This document shows positions 53,101-62,600 of a stretch of 64,000 bases of DNA, piece by piece (position 1 is the first letter of the stretch; every line of letters starts with the position of its first letter). Origin of the DNA: Agrobacterium tumefaciens (lineage in GTDB: Bacteria > Pseudomonadota > Alphaproteobacteria > Rhizobiales > Rhizobiaceae). The notes under the pieces are model-generated. The model saw nothing but the letters and a program-made list of their open reading frames with translations. It was not told the origin of the DNA and ran no database searches. The translations under genes and the position numbers were made by a program. The DNA lies in NCBI GenBank assembly GCA_017744915.1, contig JAGIAH010000016.1:1-64000 (forward strand), read 5' to 3'.

Positions 53101-53853
53101 TCAGATGAAGGGTCTTTGACGCTTCTCGTCGCTTTCCCAGCCGGCCACATTGGCCAGCCCGGCGTTATCCAGCACCAGACATCCCTTGTCCGTCCAGCGG
53201 ATCAGGTCGCGATCGACCAGCTTTCTCAAGGTCTTGTTGGTGTGCACGATGGAAAGGCCAAGCGTATCTGCCACATGCTGCTGGGTGACGGGGATAGGCG
53301 TTTCGCCGCGCACGAGATTAACCGCCTTCGCCTTGCTATACAGGAATGCGATGAGATAGGCCGCACGCTCCAGCGCGGTGCGCCGGCCGATGCTGAGGAG
53401 ATGACTGTCGAGCATGCGTTCCTCGCTTGCCGCGATCCAGGTCAGGTCATAAGCAAGGCTTGGATGATCGGTGAAAAGGTTGTTGAGGCGCGAGCGCTCG
53501 AAGACACACAGGGTTACCGGTGAGAGCGCCTCCACCGAATGCTGCATTTCCCCCATCACCGTGCCCTGCAGACCGACGAGGTCACCCGGCATGACATAAT
53601 TGAGGATCTGCCGCCGGCCGTCCTCCAGCGTCTTGTAACGGAAGGCCCAGCCCTGCAGGACGGTATAAAGATGGGCGCTGTGCGAACCTTCCATCAGGAT
53701 GACCGAGCCGCTTTCCACCGCAAGTTCTCCGGTCTTGAAACGCGAGACGAAATCGAGCTCGGAAGAGGAAAAGTCCCGGAAATGCGGCAAGTCACGCAGG
53801 GGACAGTGCTGGCACGGTGTGGTGGAAATTCCGTTCGGTTTTTTTGGCGACAT
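53101..53853 (-). CDS. Crp/Fnr-family transcription regulator
   Basis: 250 residues with an N-terminal cyclic-nucleotide-type sensor barrel and a C-terminal helix-turn-helix (VTQQHVADTLGLSIVHTNKTLRKL). The N-terminus has C14-x-x-C17 (CQHCPLRDL) and a central Cys near 118 (VTLCVFERS). The third N-terminal Cys that Fnr uses for its 4Fe-4S cluster is not obvious, so oxygen sensing is uncertain. Its target is unknown; a perfect gene pair with the single-domain receiver is suggestive. Confidence 0.9.
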   Translation of the reverse strand: MSPKKPNGISTTPCQHCPLRDLPHFRDFSSSELDFVSRFKTGELAVESGSVILMEGSHSAHLYTVLQGWAFRYKTLEDGRRQILNYVMPGDLVGLQGTVMGEMQHSVEALSPVTLCVFERSRLNNLFTDHPSLAYDLTWIAASEERMLDSHLLSIGRRTALERAAYLIAFLYSKAKAVNLVRGETPIPVTQQHVADTLGLSIVHTNKTLRKLVDRDLIRWTDKGCLVLDNAGLANVAGWESDEKRQRPFI

Positions 53854-54208
53854 GAATATCCGTCATCGAAAAAGGTTGCGCCCAATTGTTTTGGAACAAC
53901 CCGCCCGAAGGGTATTCGGTTCCCGATGAGGGGTGAAGATATTCAGATCGTTCGGAAATCCCGATATCTGCCCGCGAGATAGGACGCAAAAGCAGTATTT
54001 GAGGATAGCCACACCGCCTGCATCGGCTCCAAACGCTTCCCGCCGTCATTCCGGCCCTGAGCCGGAATACAGCCGGCGCGCGCCGGAGGGTCCTTTTCAG
54101 CCCAAGGATCTGGGCCGGCCGGATACCGGCTCAAGGCCGGTATGACGGTTGTGTCGGCGATCCGCCGTTGCTCTGCGCCTATCCGGCAATTTTCAGCGCG
54201 AGGCCAAT
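53854..54208. other. Intergenic region between era and the Crp/Fnr gene
   Basis: 355 bp with no supportable gene. The left part (53860-53945) is the likely promoter of the regulator; a family C repeat fills 54043-54148. Confidence 0.75.
54043..54148. repeat. Palindromic intergenic repeat, family C, copy 1
   Basis: CCGTCAT (54043-54049) with the following CCGGCC...GAGCCGG arm is inverted in ACCGGCTC...GGCCGG and ATGACGG (54142-54148). In between is TTTCAGCCCAAGGATCTGGG, which also occurs in the copy at 57973-58076. Confidence 0.85.
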
Positions 54209-55150
54209 TTAACCCCGCGGGAACTCCAGCCCCATTTCGCGGAAGCGCTCGGGGTCGTCGCCCCAGTTTTCGCGCACCTTGACGAACAGGAAGAGATGCA
54301 CCGGCTGCTCGAGGATTTCCGACAGTTCCTTGCGCGAGGCGGTGGAAATGGCCTTGATCGCATCGCCATTCTTGCCGAGCGCAATCTTCTTCTGGCTGTC
54401 GCGCTCGACATAGATCACCTGCTCGATGCGCACCGAGCCGTCCTTGCGCTCCTCCCACTTTTCCGTCTCGACATGCGAGGCATAGGGCAGTTCCTGATGC
54501 AGGCGCAGGAAGAGTTTTTCGCGGGTGATTTCGGCGGCGAGCTGGCGCATCGGCAGATCGGAAATCTGGTCTTCCGGATAATACCACGGGCCTTCCGGCA
54601 GTTCGGCGGCCAGATAGTTCATCAGGTCTTCACAGCCCGAGCCATTGGTAGCCGAGATCATGAAGGTACGGTCGAAAGCAACCGTTTCATTGGCGGCGGC
54701 GGCAAGCTTCAGAAGGTCTTCGCGTTTCACCTGGTCGATCTTGTTGAGGCAGAGGATCTTCTTCTGCGGAACGTCCTTCAGGCCTTCCAGAATGGTTTCC
54801 GCATCGCCCTTCAGCCCGCGCTCGCTATCGATCAGCAGCAGGATGAGATCGGCATCCTTGGCACCACCCCAGGCGGAGGTGACCATGGCGCGGTCGAGCC
54901 GGCGGCGCGGCTTGAAGATGCCGGGCGTGTCCATGAAGACGATCTGTGCATTGTCGTGAATGGCGATACCGCGCATGACCGCACGCGTCGTCTGCACCTT
55001 GTGGCTGACGATCGACACCTTGGCGCCCACCAGTCGGTTGACCAGCGTCGACTTGCCGGCATTGGTCGGGCCGATAAGGGCCACAAAGCCGGAGCGGGTC
55101 GGAAGGGCGGCATCTTCGCCTGTTACGGCGGGGTTTTGGTGATCGGTCAT
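54209..55150 (-). CDS. era: GTPase Era
   Basis: 313 residues from ATG 55150; ATG 55159 is possible. G1 GPTNAGKST, G2 region TTRAVMRGI, G3 DTPGIF and G4 NKID are all visible, and the C-terminal KH domain contains VIYVERDSQKKIALGKNGDAIK. Era helps mature 16S rRNA and assemble the 30S subunit. It is the last gene of the leftward lepB-rnc-era unit and is separated from rnc by 94 bp. Confidence 0.97.
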   Translation of the reverse strand: MTDHQNPAVTGEDAALPTRSGFVALIGPTNAGKSTLVNRLVGAKVSIVSHKVQTTRAVMRGIAIHDNAQIVFMDTPGIFKPRRRLDRAMVTSAWGGAKDADLILLLIDSERGLKGDAETILEGLKDVPQKKILCLNKIDQVKREDLLKLAAAANETVAFDRTFMISATNGSGCEDLMNYLAAELPEGPWYYPEDQISDLPMRQLAAEITREKLFLRLHQELPYASHVETEKWEERKDGSVRIEQVIYVERDSQKKIALGKNGDAIKAISTASRKELSEILEQPVHLFLFVKVRENWGDDPERFREMGLEFPRG

Positions 55151-55244
55151 GGTATCCATTCAAGGTCAGAGGTATTCAACATGCGGCCAAAGGGTCCGCC
55201 ATGCGCTCGATTGTCAGCACCCGGTCGTCGCCGGGCGCTCAGTC

Positions 55245-55958
55245 TCAGGTGGAGGACTTCTGCCAGACGCCTTCGCGTTCCAGCAATCTGGTTGCCGCCA
55301 CCTGCTCGGCCGCGCGCTTGGAGCGCTCGACACCGGTTTCCGGCTTCACGCCGGGAATTTCCACCGTCACGGTGAAGCGTGGATCGTGATCCGGTCCGGA
55401 GCGATCGTCAACCCGGTAAGAGGGCGTGGTCGCAAATCTCGCATGCGCCCATTCCTGCAATTCCGTCTTGGCGTCGCGCCGCCCGGCATCCACGCTTGTC
55501 GCACGGCTCTGCCAGTATTTCAGAATGAATTTGCGCGATGCTTCCAGCCCGCCATCCAGATAGATGGTGGCGATCAGGCTTTCGACCACATCGGCGCGCA
55601 CGTTGAGCATCGCCTTGCCGGTGAGCTTCTTCACGTCCGATCCGGTGCGGATGAAATTATGCAGACCCATCTCATCACCGATCGAAGCACAGGATTCGGC
55701 GCTGACAAGCTGGTTCAGGCGAACGGAAAGCTCGCCTTCGGTGGCGTTGCGAAAGATGGAGAACAACAATTCGGCAACGCAGAGGCCGAGAACGCGATCG
55801 CCCAGAAATTCCAGCCGCTCGTAATTGCCGGCCGCGGCAGAGCGCGCACTGGCATGGGTCAAGGCCCGGTCGAGCCGGGCCTTGTCCTTGAATTCATATC
55901 CGATCAACGCTTCCAGACGGGAAATCTCGTCCGCCGAAAGCGGCTTGCTCTTGCTCAT
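55245..55958 (-). CDS. rnc: Ribonuclease III
   Basis: 237 residues from MSKSKPLS. The catalytic signature ERLEFLGDRVLG (about 45-56) and the second-site Glu in DVVESLIATIYLDGG are intact. The C-terminal double-stranded-RNA-binding domain ends in KRAAEQVAATRLLE. It cuts rRNA precursors and double-stranded RNA. The start overlaps the lepB stop by 4 bp (55955-55958); a longer in-frame reading to 56009 is unlikely because it lies in lepB. Confidence 0.97.
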   Translation of the reverse strand: MSKSKPLSADEISRLEALIGYEFKDKARLDRALTHASARSAAAGNYERLEFLGDRVLGLCVAELLFSIFRNATEGELSVRLNQLVSAESCASIGDEMGLHNFIRTGSDVKKLTGKAMLNVRADVVESLIATIYLDGGLEASRKFILKYWQSRATSVDAGRRDAKTELQEWAHARFATTPSYRVDDRSGPDHDPRFTVTVEIPGVKPETGVERSKRAAEQVAATRLLEREGVWQKSST

Positions 55959-56701
55959 CCCACAACCTTGAACAGGCGGTCCCAACGCATGTTGGCCGGC
56001 CATTCCCAAATGCGGCTGAACGGCGTGTCGTTGCCCAGCGAGAAGAAGATGACGCTGGCGCGGCCGATCAGGTTTTCTTCCGGCACGAAACCGACGTCGA
56101 AGCGGCTGTCGAGCGAATTGTCGCGATTGTCGCCCATCATGAAATAATGGCCTTCCGGCACCACGAATTCGCGGGTGTTGTCGCCGCGCGAGTCGGGCGA
56201 CTGGTCGAGCGTGTCGTAGGTTACGCCATTGTCGAGCGTTTCGCGGAAGACCGGCACATTGGTGCCCGGATCCGCACGGTAATCCGAGGTGAAGGCGCCG
56301 TCCGGCTGCTTCGGAACCGGCTGGCCGTTGATGAACAGCACGCCATTTGTCACCTGGATGCGGTCACCCGGCAGGCCGACGAGGCGCTTGATGTAATCCA
56401 CTTCAGGATTGGGCGGCAGGCGGAAGACCACGACATCGCCGCGCTTCGGCTTGCTGAATTCAAGAATGCGGCCGGAGAACAGGTTCGGCGAAAAGGGCAG
56501 CGAATATTTCGAATAGCCGTAGGAGAACTTGTTGACGAAAAGATAGTCGCCAACCAGAAGCGTCGGCATCATCGAGCCCGACGGGATCGTGAAGGGCTGA
56601 AACAGCACGGTGCGGATGACCATGGCCAGCAGCAGCGCCTGAATGATGACCTTGACGTTCTCCCAGAGGGCGTTCTGCTTCTTCTCAGCTTTTTCCGACA
56701 C
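55955..56701 (-). CDS. lepB: Signal peptidase I
   Basis: 248 residues. One N-terminal transmembrane helix (about 14-36) is followed by the catalytic Ser43 in IPSGSMMPTL, the lysine in YIKRLVGLPGDR and the GDNRDNSLDSR box. It removes signal peptides at the outer face of the inner membrane. It is followed by rnc with a 4-bp overlap. The 210-bp gap upstream may hold a promoter. Confidence 0.97.
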   Translation of the reverse strand: MSEKAEKKQNALWENVKVIIQALLLAMVIRTVLFQPFTIPSGSMMPTLLVGDYLFVNKFSYGYSKYSLPFSPNLFSGRILEFSKPKRGDVVVFRLPPNPEVDYIKRLVGLPGDRIQVTNGVLFINGQPVPKQPDGAFTSDYRADPGTNVPVFRETLDNGVTYDTLDQSPDSRGDNTREFVVPEGHYFMMGDNRDNSLDSRFDVGFVPEENLIGRASVIFFSLGNDTPFSRIWEWPANMRWDRLFKVVG

Positions 56702-56911
56702 TTATAGACCTGCCTGATTGTGTTTCCCGGCTTCTTCGGCTTCACGAAGCTCTCCGGGCCGTTGTTTGTCGCGCCTGCGGCGGGTGAAGCGGTTTCACGC
56801 AGCCGGCAACGCTTTCATATTTCTGCGACTTCTCTAGAACCTTTCCAGCCCGAAGGGAAGCGCTTCTGTCATACGCCAGCAAATAGAGCGCCAATGCGGC
56901 CTCCCCGGGTC

Positions 56912-57316
56912 TCAGCCGTTCACGGGAACCGCCTCGATAATCACAAATGCCTGAGCGTAAGGGAAATCATCCGTGATCGTCAGATGGATATTGGCGCGGT
57001 GGCCGGCGGGCAGCATGGCCGCCAGCCTCTGCCCTGCCCCATTGGTCAGGATCATGGTCGGCTTGCCGCCCGGCAGGTTGACGACGCCCATATCCTTCCA
57101 GAAAACGCCGTTTGCAAGGCCGGTTCCAAGCGCCTTTGAGCAGGCTTCCTTGGCGGCGAAACGCTTGGCATAGGAAGCGGCGCGGTTTTTCCGGCCATCC
57201 GATTTCGCCCGCTCGATATCGGTGAAACAGCGATGGGTGAAGCGCTCGCCGAAACGTTCGATCGATTTTTCGACGCGGCGGATATCGATCAGGTCGCTGC
57301 CCAGTCCAATGATCAT
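56912..57316 (-). CDS. acpS: Holo-[acyl-carrier-protein] synthase
   Basis: 134 residues from [15 protein letters not shown]. Metal-binding Asp8 and Glu57 ([14 protein letters not shown]) and the VNLPGGKP and HLTITDD strands define AcpS. It transfers phosphopantetheine from CoA to acyl carrier protein. The start overlaps the preceding DUF2062 gene by 4 bp. The reading frame continues upstream, but those codons overlap DUF2062 and do not look like AcpS. Confidence 0.97.
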   Translation of the reverse strand: MIIGLGSDLIDIRRVEKSIERFGERFTHRCFTDIERAKSDGRKNRAASYAKRFAAKEACSKALGTGLANGVFWKDMGVVNLPGGKPTMILTNGAGQRLAAMLPAGHRANIHLTITDDFPYAQAFVIIEAVPVNG

Positions 57317-57891
57317 TTCAACATCTCCAGGGAAGCATTCTTGTTGGCGGCGCGGTGCGCGAGATTTTCCATCTTGCGCCGCTGGAAACCGCTGATGAGG
57401 CCGTAAACGGCGATATAGGCGATGACCGCGCTGATGGCGGCCGGAAACACCGCACCGATGGTCATGGGTTCCAGAACCGGTGTCCATATCTGCCGGAATT
57501 CGAGATGGCTGAACAGCGCAACGAAATCCACATGCGCCGCACTTTCCGTCTTCTGCCGGCCAAGGATGAAATGCCCCAGCTCCCAGGTGGATGCCCAGAT
57601 GAAGGGAAATGTCAGCGGGTTGGCGAAGGTGGTGCCGAGTGCTGCCGCCACGAGATTGACGCGCATCAGAAAACCGAGCGCCATGGCGATGAGGATATGA
57701 ACACCGAGAAACGGTGTCCACGCCACGCCGACACCGAGCGCAACGCCGGCGGCAACCGAATGCGGAGAGGCGGACAGCCTGAGCAGACGCAGCTTCATAT
57801 AGCGCAGCGAACGGGAAAAACCCGTGCGCGGCCAGAAGAGGTCGCGAATCTTCTCTGAAAAACCAACGGGTTCACGGCGGCGAAACGGCAT
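57313..57891 (-). CDS. DUF2062 membrane protein
   Basis: 192 residues. The N-terminus is basic ([30 protein letters not shown]). The family core [26 protein letters not shown] leads into three transmembrane helices, including [21 protein letters not shown]2062 proteins are of unknown function and often precede acpS-lepB in Rhizobiales. It is coupled to acpS by overlap. Confidence 0.92.
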   Translation of the reverse strand: MPFRRREPVGFSEKIRDLFWPRTGFSRSLRYMKLRLLRLSASPHSVAAGVALGVGVAWTPFLGVHILIAMALGFLMRVNLVAAALGTTFANPLTFPFIWASTWELGHFILGRQKTESAAHVDFVALFSHLEFRQIWTPVLEPMTIGAVFPAAISAVIAYIAVYGLISGFQRRKMENLAHRAANKNASLEMLK

Positions 57892-58316
57892 GGAGGGCAG
57901 TCTATTTCATCGCCCGGGCCGAGCCAAGTGCATCGTAGACGACGCAGGGATTCTTTTGCAGGCGCATTTTTCCGTCATTCCAGCCTTAAGCCGGAATCCA
58001 GCCGACGCGCGGCGAGAGGAATTCTTTCAGCCCAAGGACTTGGGCTGGCTGATGCCGGATCAAGCCGGGCATGACGCACGCGGGATCTTACGAATGCAGT
58101 GGATATCGCACCTTCGAGATCAGTCCCAATTTAGTGTCGTACGTTACGAAGGGGGCTGAGCCGGTTTTTCTGCGGCACATTTGTCTACCTGTTCGGGACA
58201 ACCGCCTGAAGCGCACATTCACATAGTTTTACGAGACACAGGTGCACAGGCACGACTGTTGCCGTGCACCTTTTCAGTCCATACGCATGGCAAATACCTG
58301 CCATGCGCTGAGTGCA
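57892..58316. other. Intergenic region with repeat before DUF2062
   Basis: 425 bp without a convincing gene. The left half is a family C repeat (57973-58076). The right half, 58080-58316, shows nothing I can name. Confidence 0.7.
57973..58076. repeat. Palindromic intergenic repeat, family C, copy 2
   Basis: CGTCATTCC (57973-57981) and the AAGCCGGAATCC that follows are inverted in GGATCAAGCCGGGCATGACG (ending 58076). The middle has TTTCAGCCCAAGGACTTGGG as in copy one at 54043-54148. Confidence 0.85.
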
Positions 58317-58463
58317 TTACCGGCGGAACAGGCCGCGGTCGATTTCGCGCTGGCGGAACTCGAGGTCGACATTCGATACCGAGCCGCTGAGATATTCGAA
58401 TTCGCGTTCCTGGGTGGTCTTGCCACGAACGGCGCGGGCGATCTTGCGAAGCGGAGTAAACAT
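58317..58463 (-). CDS. 48-residue DUF3563-like small protein
   Basis: Starts MFTPLRKIARAVRGKTTQER, then EFEYLSGSVSNVDLEFRQRE and ends DRGLFRR. The pattern of a basic amphipathic N-terminal helix, an YLsgSvsnvDLE middle and an Arg-rich end matches the small rhizobial proteins placed in DUF3563; function unknown. It uses the ATG at 58463; a 13-codon upstream extension lacks conservation. It is between rsh and DUF2062 with long gaps on both sides, so probably monocistronic. Confidence 0.75.
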   Translation of the reverse strand: MFTPLRKIARAVRGKTTQEREFEYLSGSVSNVDLEFRQREIDRGLFRR

Positions 58464-58592
58464 GATTTTCGGTCCTTTCGGTTTGGAACTGGCGTTTCTC
58501 ATCGGTGTTCATCCACCGGCACGCCGCGTTTCCTTCTCTTCAATTTCTGAAAGGAAGATAGTCGCAAACCGCCCCTGCGACCAGAGACAGGA

Positions 58593-58633
58593 AAAGGCCG
58601 CTGCCATGCACTCAACGCATAACAACGGCCTTT
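58593..58633. terminator. Two-way terminator-like hairpin behind rsh
   Basis: AAAGGCCG (58593-58600) pairs with CGGCCTTT (58626-58633), with an inner ATGC/GCAT pair. Read leftward it is followed by a short T run, as expected for the end of the rsh transcript 28 bp after the stop. Confidence 0.65.
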
Positions 58634-58660
58634 CTGAATATATGAACGCTCAAAAATGCC

Positions 58661-60895
58661 TCAATCGAAGGCACGCGTCACGGTCGAAACGCAATCAAGG
58701 TCCTTGAGCTGCGACAGGAGCTGGTTCAGCTGCCGCAAATCCCAGACTTCGACATCCAGCGCCAGCTCGGAGAAATCCGTGCCGATGCGGACCATGTTGA
58801 GCCCACGAATATTGACATCCAGCGTCGCGATCGATTGCGCCACGGAGGCGAGCGTGCCCGGCTCGTTCAGCGCATTGATCATCACCCGCGCCATGAAGCG
58901 AGACTTGTTCGCCTCATCAAGGTCCCAGCGCACATCGATCCAGCGCTCCGGCTCGTCGTCGAAGCGTTGCAGCGCCGGCGCCTGGATGGGATATATGGTG
59001 ATGCCCTTGCCCTTTTCCATGATGCCGACGATGCGGTCACCCGGAACGGCGCCAGCCGCACCGAAATGCACGTCGACATTGCCCGACAAGCCGCGAATGG
59101 GCAGCGGGTCGGGCCCATCCAGCATCTCGGCCGCACCGTCATCTTCCAGAGCGGAGCGTGACTTGCCGGGGATCTTGAAGACCATGCCGGAGGCGCTGCG
59201 CATGTTGAACCAGCCATCGTCGCCGGTCATCTTCACCGTCACGCGCTCGTCCTGATAATCCGGATAGACCGCACGCAGCACATCGAGCGAAGAAACCTCG
59301 CCGCGACCGACGGCGGCGATGGCATCCTCGACATCCTTCTGCGCAAGGCGATGCAGCACGGGCTTCAGCGCTTCACGCGAGAAGGCCTTGCCGGCGCGTT
59401 CGAAGGTGCGCTCCAGAATACGATAACCGAGGCCGGAATATTGCTTGCGGATGGCCATGCGGGTGGCGCGGCGAATGGCCGAGCGAGCCTTGCCCGTCAC
59501 CACCACCTCTTCCCACGCGGCAGGGGGCACCTGCACACCGGAGCGGATGATCTCGACCTCGTCGCCATTGTTGAGCCGGGTCACGAGCGGCATGATCCGC
59601 CCGTTGATCTTGGCGCCAACGGTGGTGTCACCGATATTGGTGTGAACGGCATAGGCGAAATCGATGGGGGTCGCACCGCGCGGCAGGGCAATCAGCTTAC
59701 CCTTGGGCGTGAAGCAGAACACCTGGTCCTGGAAGAGTTCGAGCTTGGTATGCTCAAGGAACTCTTCGGGGCTGTCGCCTTCGGCCAGCGATTCAATGGT
59801 GTGGCGCAGCCAGGAATAGGCATTGCTTTCCTTCGAAAGCAGATCGCCCTCCCCGTTTTCACCATCCTTGTAAAGCGCATGGGCGGCAATGCCGAATTCG
59901 GCGATCTCATGCATGCGTTTGGTGCGGATCTGCAGCTCGATGCGCTGGCGCGACGGGCCGACGATGGTGGTGTGAATGGAGCGATAGTCGTTCTGCTTCG
60001 GGGTGGAGATGTAATCCTTGAAGCGGCCCGGCACCACGCGCCAGCGCGTGTGCACAATGCCCAGCGCCCGGTAGCAGGAAGGAATGTCGTCCACCAGAAT
60101 GCGGAAACCGTAAACATCGGAAAGCTGCTCGAAGGAGAGCGACTTCGACTGCATCTTGCGGAACACCGAATAGGGCTTCTTCTGCCGCCCCTTGACATTG
60201 GCGCCGAGCAGGCCGTTTGCCACCAGCAGCTCGCGCAACTCGTCCTCGATCTTCTTGATCAGGCCTTCATTGCGCGTTTCCAGTTCCTGCAGCCGGTTTG
60301 TCACCGTCTCATAGGCTTCCGGATTGAGATAACGGAAGGACAGGTCCTCCAGCTCGTCGCGCATGTCCTGCATACCCATGCGACCGGCAAGCGGCGCATA
60401 GATTTCCATCGTCTCCTCGGAAATGCGGCTGCGCTTGTCAGCCGGCATGTATTCCATGGTGCGCATATTGTGCAGGCGGTCGGCGAGCTTCACCAGGAGA
60501 ACGCGCACGTCGTCGGAAATGGCGAGCAGCAGCTTGCGCAGGTTTTCGGCCTGCTTGGCCTTGCGGGTGACGAGATCGAGCTTCTTGAGCTTGGTGAGCC
60601 CCTCCACCAGCCTGCCGATGTCCTCGCCGAACAGTTCATCGATTTCAGCGCGGGTGGCGGTGGTGTCCTCGATCGTATCGTGCAGCAGCGCGACCGCTAT
60701 GGTCGACTCGTCGAGATGCATTTCGGTGAGAATAGCGGCAACTTCCAGCGGATGCGAAATATAGGGGTCGCCATTGGCCCGCTTCTGCTGGCCATGCTTC
60801 TGCATCGCGTAAACATAGGCCTTGTTCAGCAGGGCCTCATTCGCATCCGGTTTATATTTTTGAACCCGCTCAACGAGTTCGTATTGCCGCATCAT
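58661..60895 (-). CDS. rsh: Bifunctional (p)ppGpp synthetase/hydrolase Rsh
   Basis: 744 residues from MMRQYELVERVQKYKP. The hydrolase site HDTIED (72-77) is intact. The synthetase domain includes GFRILVDD, RFKDYIS (the RxKD type that fits bifunctional enzymes) and DYRSIHTT. TGS (TPKGKLIALPRGATPIDFAYAVHT) and C-terminal ACT (VMINALNEPGTLASVAQSIAT) domains follow. It makes and destroys the alarmone in stringent response and, in rhizobia, is the single long RelA/SpoT homologue. It is 72 bp downstream of an rpoZ neighbour (133 bp to its stop). Confidence 0.97.
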   Translation of the reverse strand: MMRQYELVERVQKYKPDANEALLNKAYVYAMQKHGQQKRANGDPYISHPLEVAAILTEMHLDESTIAVALLHDTIEDTTATRAEIDELFGEDIGRLVEGLTKLKKLDLVTRKAKQAENLRKLLLAISDDVRVLLVKLADRLHNMRTMEYMPADKRSRISEETMEIYAPLAGRMGMQDMRDELEDLSFRYLNPEAYETVTNRLQELETRNEGLIKKIEDELRELLVANGLLGANVKGRQKKPYSVFRKMQSKSLSFEQLSDVYGFRILVDDIPSCYRALGIVHTRWRVVPGRFKDYISTPKQNDYRSIHTTIVGPSRQRIELQIRTKRMHEIAEFGIAAHALYKDGENGEGDLLSKESNAYSWLRHTIESLAEGDSPEEFLEHTKLELFQDQVFCFTPKGKLIALPRGATPIDFAYAVHTNIGDTTVGAKINGRIMPLVTRLNNGDEVEIIRSGVQVPPAAWEEVVVTGKARSAIRRATRMAIRKQYSGLGYRILERTFERAGKAFSREALKPVLHRLAQKDVEDAIAAVGRGEVSSLDVLRAVYPDYQDERVTVKMTGDDGWFNMRSASGMVFKIPGKSRSALEDDGAAEMLDGPDPLPIRGLSGNVDVHFGAAGAVPGDRIVGIMEKGKGITIYPIQAPALQRFDDEPERWIDVRWDLDEANKSRFMARVMINALNEPGTLASVAQSIATLDVNIRGLNMVRIGTDFSELALDVEVWDLRQLNQLLSQLKDLDCVSTVTRAFD

Positions 60896-61027
60896 GCGAT
60901 ATTCCACAAAAAGAAAGCGCGCCAACCTGAGGGTCGGCGCACAATGCTGCATCAATAGGGATCAGATTATGACGGCAACTATTGACAGACGGTAACCGCC
61001 GCCTGCCAAAGGCATCATAAAATCCTA

Positions 61028-61420
61028 TCAATAGTCGTCATTTTTTTCCGGCGGCACAAGGCCTTCGATACCGGCCAGCAGTTCTTCTTCCGACATCTGG
61101 TCGAAAGTGACGGTTTCCGGCTGGTCGTCGTCTTCGCCATCGGCAATGGCGGAGGCAGCGAGCGTGACCGGATCGGGCTCGGGCTCGTCAACTTCCACGT
61201 GCTTCTGCAGCGAATGGATCAGGTCTTCCTTCAGGTCGTCGGGAGACAGCGTCTCGTCGGCGATTTCGCGCAGCGCCACAACCGGGTTCTTGTCGTTATC
61301 GCGGTCAACCGTGATGGAAGAGCCCTGGGAAATCTGGCGCGCACGGTGGCTGGCGAGAAGCACGAGCTCGAAACGGTTGTCTACTTTATCAATGCAATCT
61401 TCAACTGTGACGCGGGCCAT
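61028..61420 (-). CDS. rpoZ: RNA polymerase omega subunit
   Basis: 130 residues. [31 protein letters not shown] is the omega signature, which stabilises the beta-prime subunit. An acidic C-terminal extension (about 70-130, [13 protein letters not shown]..) is usual in Rhizobiales. It lies upstream of rsh on the same strand. Omega and ppGpp meet at RNA polymerase in other bacteria, which makes the pairing functionally sensible. Confidence 0.96.
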   Translation of the reverse strand: MARVTVEDCIDKVDNRFELVLLASHRARQISQGSSITVDRDNDKNPVVALREIADETLSPDDLKEDLIHSLQKHVEVDEPEPDPVTLAASAIADGEDDDQPETVTFDQMSEEELLAGIEGLVPPEKNDDY

Positions 61421-61813
61421 TGCCTGTCCTTTGCGGGTCGTAATGTCGTGGATCAGAGCGCCGTGCGGTCTTCAGGATGCACAAGGGTTGCTCTAACCTA
61501 TTGAATCTGCGCTTCGTGCCTTGCGAAAAACACTTGCGATTTTTCGCGACGAAGCTTTCCAGCTTCCGATACAGCCATTGGCCGCGGAATTCAAGTTTTT
61601 CCTGTCTTTGGCGTCTTTTGACACCTTATTCACCATGTTTGGCGTCTGATGAACAAAATGTCCAGAAGAATTGTCTTGGAATACGGGGGAAGGTAGCTTA
61701 CTTAAATCGCAACGGCTTTGCGCGAAATTCGTTGATACGACAATGATTTTTCGCGTCATCGACCGGATATAAAAGCCAGATAATGGCCTTTCCAAAAAAA
61801 GGAATGGGATGGA
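61421..61813. promoter_or_regulatory. Divergent promoter region between rpoZ and the NYN gene
   Basis: 393 bp with no supportable gene. TTGCGAAAAA (61521-61530) and TTTTTCGCGA (61540-61549) are inverted around a 9-nt spacer, with an 8-bp perfect core, about 105 bp upstream of rpoZ. The rest is AT-rich and should contain two divergent promoters. Confidence 0.5.
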
Positions 61814-62383
61814 ATGTTCGATCCACGGGAGAAAATTGCGCTCTTTATAGATGGAGCCAATCTTTATGCAGCATCGAAAAGCCTGGGATTCGATATCGAC
61901 TACCGCAAGCTTCTGAAAGCGTTTCAGAAGCGTGGATACCTGCTGCGTGCCTATTATTATACCGCACTCATCGAAGATCAGGAATATTCCTCGATCCGCC
62001 CGCTGATCGATTGGCTGGACTATAACGGCTACAAGGTCGTGACGAAGCCGGCGAAGGAATTCACCGACGCGCTCGGCCGCCGCAAGATCAAGGGCAACAT
62101 GGATATCGAACTGGCAGTCGACGCCATGGAGCAATCCGAGACCGTCGATCATCTGGTGCTGTTTTCCGGCGACGGCGATTTCACCACGCTGGTGGACGCG
62201 CTGCAGCGCAAGGGCCGCAAGGTGTCCGTTGTCTCCACCATGGCAACGCAACCCGCCATGATTGCAGACGATCTGCGCAGGCAGGCCGACCACTTCATCG
62301 ATCTGATGACACTGAAGGCCGAAATCGGGCGCGACCCGAACGAGCGTCCTGTTCGTCACGCCGAAGGCCCCGAGACGGTCTGA
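61814..62383 (+). CDS. NYN-domain protein, LabA/DUF88 family
   Basis: 189 residues. The NYN fold resembles PIN nucleases: acidic residues in LFIDGANLY (Asp about 11), IKGNMDIELAVDAM (about 93-106) and LFSGDGDFTTLVDAL (about 116-130) would bind metal. A ribonuclease role is likely by family. It is divergent from rpoZ and closed by a strong terminator. Confidence 0.93.
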   Translation: MFDPREKIALFIDGANLYAASKSLGFDIDYRKLLKAFQKRGYLLRAYYYTALIEDQEYSSIRPLIDWLDYNGYKVVTKPAKEFTDALGRRKIKGNMDIELAVDAMEQSETVDHLVLFSGDGDFTTLVDALQRKGRKVSVVSTMATQPAMIADDLRRQADHFIDLMTLKAEIGRDPNERPVRHAEGPETV

Positions 62384-62415
62384 TCCGGCCTTTTCTGATC
62401 GCCGACATTACCCTG

Positions 62416-62446
62416 ACGCGCCCGTCTGAAAACGGGCGCGTTTTTG
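62416..62446 (+). terminator. Rho-independent terminator behind the NYN gene
   Basis: ACGCGCCCGT (62416-62425) pairs perfectly with ACGGGCGCGT (62432-62441) around a 6-nt loop, followed by TTTTG. Confidence 0.93.
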
Positions 62447-62600
62447 TTTGAAGCCTTTCCGGCAAGGTAAAAATTCCTTTTAAAATTAACAAACATCAAA
62501 TCAGGCCAGTCAAAATTATACCTTGGTTAATTTTAGACGTGTCTAAATCACGCAACGGCACCAGAGACGTTATTTGGGTGCCAAAGCAGGATGACAAGAC

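Noticed and set aside
59351-60958. 535-codon plus-strand frame over rsh
   Set aside because: Antisense shadow. rsh has HD, synthetase, TGS and ACT domains.
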